64,000 nt of DNA. It comes from Lycium barbarum. Lineage: Eukaryota; Streptophyta; Magnoliopsida; Solanales; Solanaceae. The DNA lies in assembly GCF_019175385.1 (NCBI RefSeq), contig NC_083340.1, positions 11,296,336-11,360,335 of the forward strand. The letters are read 5' to 3'. Both the position numbers and the translations under genes were made by a program. Of the stretch, positions 1 through 9,139 are shown in pieces; position 1 is the stretch's first letter; each line of letters opens with the position of its first letter. The notes under the pieces are model-generated. The model made no database searches. It saw only the letters and a program-made list of their open reading frames with translations, and was not told where the DNA came from.

Positions 1-215
1 AACTTATATTTTATTTTTTATTTCTGTTCGCATATATAACACATATTTAATTATTGCATGTGTAAAATATTTATTTGAGTTAATCACTGAAATTAACTAT
101 ATGCTTTAAAAATTAAAAAAATCAATAATTATTTTTATTAAAAACACAGCCGAATATGATTTAAATAGAGGCAACGTCTTACCAAGTATTTGTCAAACGG
201 GGGAAAAAATATAAA

Positions 216-362
216 TTGTATAACGTGGACTGATCCACGTTATACAATATATTTTGTATAACGTGGACCAGTCCACGTTTTACAAAATATATTTGTAAAA
301 CGTGGACTGATCCACGTTATACAAAATATATTGTATAACGTGGATCAGTCCACGTTATACAA
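216..362. repeat. Tandem array of four palindromic units
   Basis: Four near-perfect palindromes (about 216-248, 251-286, 291-325, 331-362) follow each other at a spacing of about 36-42 bases. Each has arms of the type GTATAACGTGGA and its complement around a 4-base centre (CTGA, CCAG or TCAG), with AT-rich spacers. A fifth, imperfect unit lies at about 425-455. No coding potential is seen. The array could be the internal repeat of a foldback or Mutator-like element whose ends lie outside the window or were not found. The palindromy is read directly; the transposon origin is inference. Confidence 0.8.
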
Positions 363-455
363 TTTATTTATTTTTTTAAAAAAATTTCGTTGACTGCGTC
401 TGACAGCCGAAAAAGTTTTTTGGGGTATAACTTGGATCAGCCCACGTTATACCCG

Positions 456-821
456 TTTTGGTATGTAAATTTTTGGATATCCCCTTTTAGTTTATACCGT
501 GTATTTTTATACCCTTTAGGCTCCGAACTCTAAACGAGAACCAATTTAGAAGAGAGGGAGAGAACGTGTAGAATTGAAAATGGATAAGAAAACTTTCTAA
601 TGTTAAAAGATGCTGTTGAATAACTTTGCTGAAGGATCAATACTTATTTATAGGCATAAAGATTGATTTTGCACAAGCCATTAAATGCCACCATTTATAT
701 GTTCAAGACACTTGGCCAATTTGCCATGTGTCAACAATTAGTTCGAATATCATTAATTTTTTAAAATATCACTACACGAAGTTCTCACTTCTCCATAAAC
801 TCAAGTAGGACATATTACTAA
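456..821. other. Intergenic, nothing recognised
   Basis: AT-rich sequence with only short chance frames (for example 626-808). No homology, RNA gene or terminal repeat was recognised. Confidence 0.5.
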
Positions 822-2970
822 TCTATATATAATATAAAGCTAGGAATAGACAATCCTATGTGGCACCTCTATATGGCCAAGGATTCTATTTATCTTTTTT
901 CTCATTTTTTTTAATTTTTTATATCATTTTAAATTATTCTATTTTAATTTACAAAGTCATCTACATAACTCACACCCCCTCATCTTCATAACTTCTACCT
1001 TTAATTAGTATTAGTAATTAATTTCATAATTCACAATTTAATGTACAAGTTATGACACCTAATTAAAATCACACCAACATGGTATCCATTCCAATAAATG
1101 GAGAGTATTGTCGAATGGGCAAGGAGATCAAAAGCACAAAATTGTATAACTGAGGAGGACATCAAAAGCACAAAATGAAGAAAATGTTGATGGAGAAGGA
1201 ATTGTTCCCATCTCAGGTACAATATTTATTTTAGCATGTGAGTGAGTGTCTTGGAACTTTTATTATATGAATATTTTTTTAGAATTTTTTTTTCACCCTT
1301 AGATTATTATGTTATAGAACTTCTATTGTTGATCTTCTTTTTCAGTTTATTCGTGACACAAAATTGTTGAGAAAGGTCATCATACCTTTTAGTTTAGTCT
1401 ATATTTATACACCTTAATATATAAAAATTAAAATATATAGACTTTGTTGCTTGGATGATTTTGATTGGCAAGCTAAATAATTCTAGCAAAATCTACTACC
1501 ACCTATATCCATATATATTATAAAGCTAGACAAAGGAGAGTGACCGGACTCTTTCCTTTTGCCAAAAAGCACAATTATTTTTTTCTCTTTTTTTTTTTTT
1601 GAAAAAAATTTTCCCCATATTTTCTATTTATCGTTATTGGCATGAATGTCCTAATTATTTTTATAAAAACAATTGATGTTCTTGGGAAGATGATATGGCA
1701 CCATTTATTGATCAGGATTTTGATTTTTCCATTTTCTTAGATTTTACGGATTTTGATTTTTCCATTTTCTTAGATTTTACACTTTTACCTTCAAAATTCT
1801 CAATTTAGGTGTTGTACAAAAAAAAAATGATCACGTTTGTCTCTTGCGCCAAGCTTCCGCTACTTCATCGAAAAAGACATTTGATACAAGGTATGTTGCT
1901 ATTTTTGTTCTCCTTCGTGTTCTTTGTAATACTCTTTAGTTTATTTAGAAATTGCTAGAGTATTACTGATTTATGAACTTTCTTTTCTCAATATTTGCGA
2001 AAAATAGCTATGGTAATAAATCTTTTCCCCTCTCTGGCCAAGAACAATTAATTTTCTTTCCTTCATTTTTTGGCATTTTTCTATTTCCCCCCGTTCATAT
2101 ATGTGCCATGTTAAAATAACTCAAAAGCCACTTTTTAACTCTCTTAATTATGATTAATTGCGCTATGTTTAAAAACTGTTAAATGAGAAAGACGTTTAGG
2201 AAAATGAATGATCAGAAGGTCCTCTTTCCCAATTTAAGGTGTTTACACACAATAACTTTCAAAATCGAAGTGAAAAAGATAAATTAAACGTTACATGTTT
2301 TCTAACTCTTTGTCTTCTTGTAATTCGTTCATATTTAATTCCATATGAGAAGAGGTGAACACAAAATTGCATAACAACAACTACAAAATATTTGAAACTG
2401 GATTCTACATGGCAATTGACAAACATGAAGAAAGTACATCGACTTCCTCATCTTTTAAATGTGTTCCATGCATTATTCATCTCCGCAAATCTAGAAGTTC
2501 AACTAAAAAGAACGTCATTTTTATACAATAGCTATATATTGTGTCATATAGAATTCTGTGTGGTAGCATAAAATCATTTAGGTGCTCCAATGTTCTAATT
2601 TTAATTACATATACTTAAGAGTCAATACCAAGCTTAACCTCATTTGTTTGTGTGTAATTATAGAGAATACTACTTGGATTTCAGAATTATAGGAGGGTTA
2701 CCGCTTTCAACTATTTTATCTGCTCTTTTATGAAGTTGTATTTTCCTTCTTGACTTGGCACAACCAATCCAAAAAGATCATTAATTATCTGTATGCCTTT
2801 CTTTTTTATCGTTTTCAATAGCATTGCATCTTATAATACATAATTTGTTAATAAGGAAAAGAAGTTTCGGTCTAAGCAAAACAAATTATCTCATTTATCT
2901 TGACGTAATTTATAAAAGATCATTTTTAAATTTATTAAGATACCGCGCGAAGCGCGGTCAAATACACTAG
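822..2970 (+). mobile_element. Non-autonomous Helitron (2.15 kb)
   Basis: The left end begins TC after an A (A821|TC822) with the start TCTATATATAATATAAAGCT typical of plant Helitrons. The right end is a perfect GC-rich hairpin, CCGCGC-GAA-GCGCGG (2943-2957), then a short spacer and CTAG at 2967-2970, followed by T2971. Insertion between A and T, no target duplication and the CTRR end fit Helitrons. No Rep/helicase frame is present, so it depends on an autonomous partner. A second Helitron-like start (TCCATATATATTATAAAGCT) at 1508 suggests that a younger Helitron, 1508-2970, is nested in or has replaced the right part of an older one. Confidence 0.75.
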
Positions 2971-3766
2971 TACTAAATACGCCCGTCGAATATATGCATG
3001 GATGTCAACAGGGCACCAAAAATTTTCATGCTCAAATGATTGATCTGCTACGAGTTTCGTAGGTTATTAAATTATTTTCTATTCAAACTTTATACACACA
3101 TGTAAAGAAAAACTTTTAGATGTACCTATATAATATGATCACACTTGATGAAAGAAATTAATTCTTGGGATGATGGTGAATATGTTTAGGGGTGGTAAAA
3201 GTTAGGCTGATATGTGATATATAGCCATGAGAAAGGAAAAAAAGTTCTTAAGTACTTAAAACAAAATATAAAAAATAAATAAACTAAAACTCAGTAAGAA
3301 TTGAGAAAATATATGACCCATTTGTTTAGCCTATTTCAGTCCGAGTAATTTTTGAGCAAGTTATTATTAACTCAGGTTATTTTAATCCACCTAAATTCAG
3401 CTCAACTTGCTCATTTGACATGTGCATTTGGTATTATGTCTTGTTTTCTTGTATACCTTTGTGCCTGAGCATGTCCACTTCAACTATACTGGGCAAAAGT
3501 TGTATGTATTATTTGCTATTACAGCATGCAATTTCATTTTATTTTTTTATTTTTTTTGTGGTTGTTGGTGGCTATAATGGCTTTTGGCGTGGCAATTCAT
3601 CTTCTTGTCAAGACTCATCATGCAATTTCTCGAGTTGGCAAATTTTTTTGGAAACATAAACGATTTGTGCGTGAATACATTTCCAGAACAAAGAAAACCT
3701 TGACCTATCAATATAAGATTATTCGAGTTGGCATGTGAAACTATAATTGTGCGCCTTTGTATTTGC
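2971..3766. other. Intergenic, nothing recognised
   Basis: AT-rich sequence with short overlapping frames at 3420-3738 whose products are low-complexity and hydrophobic and match no family I know. No gene is called. Confidence 0.5.
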
Positions 3767-4309
3767 TAATACCGAACACACCCTTTATCTGCTTTAAACT
3801 TCCAAAGTTTTGCTTCTTTAGTAAATATTGAATCTTGTGTCTCTTTGTATTTGCTAATTGTCCTTCCAAATTTCCTTCCTCATATATAATTTATTCTTTA
3901 AAAATTATTCAATTATGTGACTAAAAAACATTAATAATTATGAAGACTTACCAACAAGACATGATTAACGTGTTGCTAGATTAAATTAATTATGAAATCT
4001 AAAAATATGACATAAATTAGAGTATTTTATAATTAAATTTACTACATTTTATCATGAGACCACATGCAACTAGTAGTCTTAGGTATAACAATGCATTTCT
4101 TACAACATTTCTGCTGCATATTTCATAGCAATTGTGAAGAAAGTAAAGTTGTTAATAGCTCAAACATTGACGGACGACTATAGTAGGTAGATTTATGTGA
4201 TGGACGCACACAATTATTCGTGTTAACGCGTGTATCATGAGAAGTTTCAAAAGATAAATGAACTAGAAAAACTCAGTCAAAGTGGGGACTTGCTTCAAAA
4301 TTAGATATA

Positions 4310-4678
4310 GAGCCCGTTTGGATTAGCTTATAAGTTGTCAAATCAGCTTATAAGTCATTTTTAATTTATTTGGGTGTTTGGTAAATAGAAAACAGCTTAA
4401 ATTAAGTTGAAAAGTACTTAAAATAAGCCCAAACCAAGAAGTTGTTTAACCCTAATTATTTTTTTTTTGGCTTAAAAGTCATTTTGGTTTGGCCAACAAC
4501 TTTACCCTTTTATCTCTTATATTTTCTGTTAATTCTAATACTACCCTTACTTCTAAAACCCTTTAAGCACTTTTATCCAAACATGTAACTGCTTATTTAT
4601 AAAATACTTTCAGCACTTAAAAGTACTTTAAGCACTTATGCTTAAAAGCCACTTTTTTCAGCTAATCCAAACGGGCTC
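4310..4678. mobile_element. MITE with GAGCCCGTTTGGATTAGCT inverted ends
   Basis: A 369-bp element with terminal inverted repeats: GAGCCCGTTTGGATTAGCT at the left and its exact complement AGCTAATCCAAACGGGCTC at the right. Between them is AT-rich, partly self-complementary sequence (repeated AGCACTT/AAGTACT tracts). No coding capacity. The target duplication is unclear (possibly ATA), so the superfamily is not assigned. The same element sits at the homologous position of copy 2, and a right-hand fragment lies at 13870-14035. It therefore predates the duplication. Confidence 0.8.
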
Positions 4679-4707
4679 ATAAGCGTTATGAAAGGATAGA
4701 TTTAGTG

Positions 4708-4948
4708 AAAATTGACTCGAAGTCGGTAAAATACTGTGACGAGCTTTTGTGGAAATTGACTTGGGTCAACAACAATAATGGAAATTAAGTAACGTAGTAG
4801 AAAGGTTGTTGTTGGCCGAAGAGCATTCAAAAAGTTTGGGTCAACAACAAACTTTGGAATGCTTTGGGCCAATTCGGACAAAACAGGTGAAGTTATTTTC
4901 ACATTCCAAAGACGGAAGTAATAGTGATCAATTTATCACTATATAGAG
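4708..4948 (+). promoter_or_regulatory. RLP gene 1 promoter: W-boxes and TATA box
   Basis: W-box cores (TTGACY, the WRKY site) are visible as TTGACT at 4712, a facing pair TTGACTTGGGTCAA at 4756-4769, and GGTCAA at 4839-4844. A likely TATA box, CTATATAG, lies at 4939-4946, about 48 bases before the ATG. Between 4812 and about 4890 a hairpin forms from GCATTC...GAATGC arms around GGTCAACAACAA. Clustered W-boxes suggest defence-responsive transcription; that is inference from motif content. Confidence 0.6.
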
Positions 4949-4993
4949 GGACTAGAAGTTCCTAGCTGGTTATACATATCCAAGAAATAAGAT

Positions 4994-7753
4994 ATGGAGT
5001 ACCAACAATTGCTAATATTTTTCTGCTTCTATTCACTTATTATTCTTTCTGTCCAGCAATCGCAGCTTACTGGCTTCTCATATGCTGGGCAACATGTATG
5101 TGCCCGCGATGAAGCTTTTTATTTGCTTCAATTTAAGAAAGGCCTCACAATTGATTCCACAGGATATATTTATCCAATGGAATGTTACGAGGCCCGAGCC
5201 AAGACTTTATCCTGGAATGTTACAGGAGATTGTTGCAAATGGGATGGTGTTACTTGCAATGGATTTACGGGTCACGTGATAGGCCTCGATCTTTCTTGCA
5301 GCTTTCTTCACGGAACTATTAATGCTAACAGCAGCCTCTCAAAACTTCATCATCTCCAAAGACTCAACCTTGCCTACAACGACTTGGTTAGCTTTCCACT
5401 TGGAAATGGTATAAGTGAACTCACGAGTTTGACACATCTCGATCTTTCATATGCTGCAACTATTCAAACGGAGGAGATCCCACCAGGATTATTCAAGTTG
5501 CCTAAGAATTTTTCTTCGTCTCTTACCTATTTGGATCTGCAAGGCACCAGCTTGTTTGGTGACATAAGCGATTCTAATCTCTTTCATCTACCAAACTTGC
5601 AAGTGCTGAGATTGGGAGGGAATTCTTTACTAACAGGCACTTTGCCAAATTTTAATTGGAGTTTCAGTGGAAATATTTTAGAGTTGGACTTTTCTTCCAC
5701 TGGTATTCTTGGTAAGGTACCTGATTCAATTGGTAACCTCCATTCTCTTTGGTTTCTTAACCTCGATTATTGCCATCTCTTTGGCTCAATTCCAGAATCC
5801 ATTGGCAACCTCGCTGCAATTAGAGAGTTGAGACTTTCACATAACAACTTCACTGGTAATATTCCCTCAACTATCTCAAAATTAAAGAAGCTCAATTATT
5901 TAGATCTCTCTTCCAACCATTTTCGAGGCTCAATTCCAGAATCCATTGGTAATTTCACTAGAATTATAAGTTTGGATCTTTCACATAACAGCTTCAGCGG
6001 AAATGTTCCCTCAACTGTGGGAAAGCTGAACAAACTTAGCTTCTTAAGCCTCTCTTCCAATAATTTTGAAGGCTCGATTCCAGACATCTTTGCCAACCTT
6101 TCAGAGCTACGCTCTTTAACTTTTGACACTAATAATTTTACTGGCTCGTTCCCCTATTCAATTGCTACCTTGACTCGCCTTGAAGTATTAGACTTGCACA
6201 ACAATTTGCTAACTGGTGCACTTCCCTCTAATCTAAGCGGGCTTCAAGAGCTAGAAATGCTTGATTTGTCCTTCAATTACTTCACTGGCATGGCACCCTC
6301 TTGGTTATTCGATCCTCCATTGCTGATTTTACATGTTCAAGCTAATCAATTAACCAAATTGCCAAATGAGATCCAGAGCAATCGCTTAGGTCACCGTCAC
6401 ACTGATATTAATCTTTCGAACAACAAGTTGCACGGTGAAATCCCTGGTTGGATGTTATCCATGAACTTGATACTGCTGGATCTGTCTCATAACTTTCTCA
6501 CAGGCTTTGAAAAACAAGTATGGCGCTCAATGGATTTGTCCGTCCTTAATTTGGAGAACAATTCTCTTCAAGGGTCTTTGCTTCCGTCCATTTGTGACAT
6601 GATTAAACTTAAATACCTCATTTTGGCTCATAACAATTTCAGTGGTTCAATCCCAGGATGTTTGGGTAACTCCAGTAGCCCCCTTTCTACTTTAGACTTG
6701 CGAATGAACAATTTTCATGGAGAGATACCAAGATTCTTACCAACAGGGTTACGATACCTTGGTTTATATGGCAATCAATTGGGGGGACAAGTTCCCCGAT
6801 CCTTAGTTAACTGTACAATCTTGCAAGCTCTTGATTTGGGGAATAACAAGATAAATGACACGTTCCCCATCTGGCTGGAGAAACTTCCAAACCTACAAGC
6901 TATGATTCTAAAATCAAATCTCTTTCACGGTCCAATTGGTGATTTGGAGTCCGAGTTTCCATTTCCTGAGTTACGAATCTTTGACCTTTCCTTCAATGGG
7001 TTCACTGGAACTTTGCCATCTAATTTTTTCAAAAAATTTAGAGGTATGATGGATGTGGATGAAGAAAAAACAGGTAATGGCAATCACACAAATTACCTTT
7101 ACCATGTTAGCTTGGTGATAAAAGGTAATGTGTATGATATGAGAATCACATCAATAATGACAAGTATTGATTTATCAAGCAATAGGTTTGAAGGAGATAT
7201 TCCAAATTCCCTTGGAAGTCTGAACTCACTTGTGTTACTCAACCTATCTCACAACAACTTCTGGGGTTATATTCCTGCAGAAATTGCAAAGTTGCATGAG
7301 CTTGAAGCATTAGACCTCTCATGGAACAGACTCATTGGAGAAATCCCTGGTCAATTGTCGAGTCTGACATTTCTTGAGGTCTTAAACCTTTCATACAATC
7401 ATCTTGTTGGGCGCATTCCGCTTGGGAAACAGTTCAATTCATTTCCAATTGATTCGTATAGTGGAAATCCTTATTTATGTGGATTCCCACTATCAAAGGA
7501 ATGTGGAACAAATAATGAGTCAGATGAGTCACCACTTGAACAAGATGACGATGATTCAAGTTTTGCTAGCGGGTTCACATGGCAAGCTGTCGTAATAGGG
7601 TATGGTTGTGGTATGCCTTTTGGATTGTTCATGGGAAGCCTCATGTTCATACTTGGAAAACCAAAATGGTTTGTGAACTTCGCTGAAGATATTGCTCAAC
7701 AAATTGCTGCTAGGAAGCGAAGAAGGCAAAGGAAGAGACATCAAAGACGTTGA
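4994..7753 (+). CDS. LRR receptor-like protein 1 (Cf/Hcr9-like, no kinase), 919 aa
   Basis: Probable cell-surface immune or developmental receptor of the LRR-RLP class. Order: signal peptide (about 1-23); cysteine-paired LRR N-cap with CCKWDGVTC at 80-88; a long run of plant-type LRRs (LxxLxLSxNxFxGxIP) from about 95; an island domain about 678-712 with the Yx8KG pattern (YLYHVSLVIKG) known from RLPs; C-terminal LRRs; LRR C-cap with LCGFPLSKEC; an acidic stretch 845-861 (EQDDDDSS); one transmembrane helix about 862-887 with GxxxGxxxGxxxG, the feature used by RLPs to pair with the adaptor kinase SOBIR1; and a short cytoplasmic tail rich in Arg/Lys. There is no kinase domain. N-glycosylation sequons are frequent. 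The ATG follows a TATA box by about 48 bases and opens a good signal peptide. The coding region has no intron. Family assignment is strong; ligand and exact orthologue cannot be told. Confidence 0.93.
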   Translation: MEYQQLLIFFCFYSLIILSVQQSQLTGFSYAGQHVCARDEAFYLLQFKKGLTIDSTGYIYPMECYEARAKTLSWNVTGDCCKWDGVTCNGFTGHVIGLDLSCSFLHGTINANSSLSKLHHLQRLNLAYNDLVSFPLGNGISELTSLTHLDLSYAATIQTEEIPPGLFKLPKNFSSSLTYLDLQGTSLFGDISDSNLFHLPNLQVLRLGGNSLLTGTLPNFNWSFSGNILELDFSSTGILGKVPDSIGNLHSLWFLNLDYCHLFGSIPESIGNLAAIRELRLSHNNFTGNIPSTISKLKKLNYLDLSSNHFRGSIPESIGNFTRIISLDLSHNSFSGNVPSTVGKLNKLSFLSLSSNNFEGSIPDIFANLSELRSLTFDTNNFTGSFPYSIATLTRLEVLDLHNNLLTGALPSNLSGLQELEMLDLSFNYFTGMAPSWLFDPPLLILHVQANQLTKLPNEIQSNRLGHRHTDINLSNNKLHGEIPGWMLSMNLILLDLSHNFLTGFEKQVWRSMDLSVLNLENNSLQGSLLPSICDMIKLKYLILAHNNFSGSIPGCLGNSSSPLSTLDLRMNNFHGEIPRFLPTGLRYLGLYGNQLGGQVPRSLVNCTILQALDLGNNKINDTFPIWLEKLPNLQAMILKSNLFHGPIGDLESEFPFPELRIFDLSFNGFTGTLPSNFFKKFRGMMDVDEEKTGNGNHTNYLYHVSLVIKGNVYDMRITSIMTSIDLSSNRFEGDIPNSLGSLNSLVLLNLSHNNFWGYIPAEIAKLHELEALDLSWNRLIGEIPGQLSSLTFLEVLNLSYNHLVGRIPLGKQFNSFPIDSYSGNPYLCGFPLSKECGTNNESDESPLEQDDDDSSFASGFTWQAVVIGYGCGMPFGLFMGSLMFILGKPKWFVNFAEDIAQQIAARKRRRQRKRHQRR

Positions 7754-7787
7754 GACACAGTTTAAGAATGAAGTAACAACATACCAG

Positions 7788-8066
7788 GTATAGATTAAAA
7801 CTTTTGGTTTTGAATCAGGAACAACAGTACTTCTGTAGCTGTTTTTTCTTTCTAATAGTTTAAGAACTGTCCACACATTTTGGATCCCTTTTTTCTTTAA
7901 AATGGTGGCTGCTTGGTTTATTATATAGTGTGTTAATTTTTTTATTTTTTCCCTAAGGACCTAAGTATTAAAAAACTCAGGAAAGTCATTAATAGTCTAA
8001 AAGGACATAAACCATTTACATTTCTAATATCCTATCTAATCTCTATTCTCATTCTCGTCTCTACAG
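7788..8066 (+). other. Probable 3'UTR intron of RLP gene 1
   Basis: Downstream of the stop, ACCAG|GTATAG (donor at 7788) and a pyrimidine-rich tract ending CTCTACAG (acceptor, 8066) bracket 279 bases. The same splice sites are conserved in copy 2 (23016-23290). This agrees with a spliced 3' untranslated region, but transcript data are needed. Confidence 0.55.
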
Positions 8067-8282
8067 ATGTTGTTGAGGTTGCTGGAGAGTTGAACAGGTT
8101 TACATACTAGTTGCATTATTTACAAGTTAGTATTAATAATGAGGATTAGACCCTGACTAGCTTGGGATTGAAGCGTAATTGTTATTGTATTAATAAGTTG
8201 GTGTTGATGTTCTGGCAAATGGCAATGTATGCATCTGTTTCTTCACTTTATATGCCCGTGGTGATTTCTATAGTTTTATGAA

Positions 8283-8288
8283 AATAAA
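8283..8288 (+). terminator. Polyadenylation signal AATAAA, RLP gene 1
   Basis: Canonical AATAAA about 530 bases after the stop codon. It is preserved at 23515-23520 in copy 2, within the duplicated 3' flank. Confidence 0.45.
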
Positions 8289-9139
8289 GAAATAAGCTTT
8301 CGACATTGCATCGTTTAAGGGATAGAGACTTCAATTCACATTTCATTTAAGAGTTAATTACACAAATGGTCATCTTACTTCTATCATCCTTGCAGTAAAA
8401 TCAACTAAATTTTGAAAAAAAAAAAATCACTTTAACTATTGCTCCACTAGTTTTCCTATTTGGCAAGCCATAGCATTAAAAATGCCAAGTCGTGTTGCCA
8501 CGTCAGCATTAATAACAATTTTTTACCTAAATAAAAGGCCCATTTTTTGTCATACTACTAGACTTGAATCTGAAGTTTCTAATCAATATTATCAAATGGC
8601 TGTTTTGTCGACCTTAATAAACAATTCTGAAAGAAAATAATTTTTTAATTCAAACAAAACATATCCAAAGTTAGACAATACAATTGAAGAATTTATCCAA
8701 AGAGGTTGTCCAAATTAATGCAACAAAACGAGAAATTTCAAACTGTAATTCCTAAACCTACGAGAAAAATATACTCCAAAATCCTTTCAAAATAATAAAC
8801 TATTGAACTTTACCAGGCTAAGAATATAGAAGAACGCTAATGCAATCTCCACTTTGAATTTTAAAGTCGCAAAGCTCAACTTTTTGCTTCGTTCCTCACA
8901 GCTTATATGTTGTAGCTGCAGAAACAGGTAATAATACTATGTAAATTGCGCATAATGGTAATAACAACTAATAATAGAGAAAAGTAGGGTTTTTTTCGGT
9001 CCAGGATCAAAAGTAGATGATAAGTATCATCAAGTGCTGAAATTAATTTTATAAAAGGTGTTGGATAAGCAAATTTTCTGTTAACATAACTGAAATATTC
9101 TTAATATTATTCACAAAAGATATAAAGTAAAAACATATT
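8289..9139. other. 3' flank of RLP gene 1
   Basis: Duplicated with copy 2 up to about 8742, then sequence unique to copy 1. In copy 2 this unique part is absent and the Ogre-type LTR fragment stands in its place. No gene seen. Confidence 0.5.

Larger units (their letters stand above)
3767..8742. repeat. Segmental duplication, copy 1 (contains RLP gene 1)
   Basis: This block is closely similar to 17081-23965 once the 17636-19320 insertion is ignored. It runs from a shared ATACCGAACACACCC start, through the upstream MITE, promoter, RLP coding region and 3'UTR intron, to a shared AGAAATTTCAAA end. The coding starts lie 15,054 bases apart in the same orientation. A further shared tract, 12316-12825 with 28604-29105, shows that the original unit was longer. 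Its inner part was changed by insertions and a deletion in copy 2. Confidence 0.9.

Noticed and set aside
216..362. CRISPR-like array
   Set aside because: The repeats are palindromes with AT-rich spacers that are themselves alike; the window is plant nuclear DNA.
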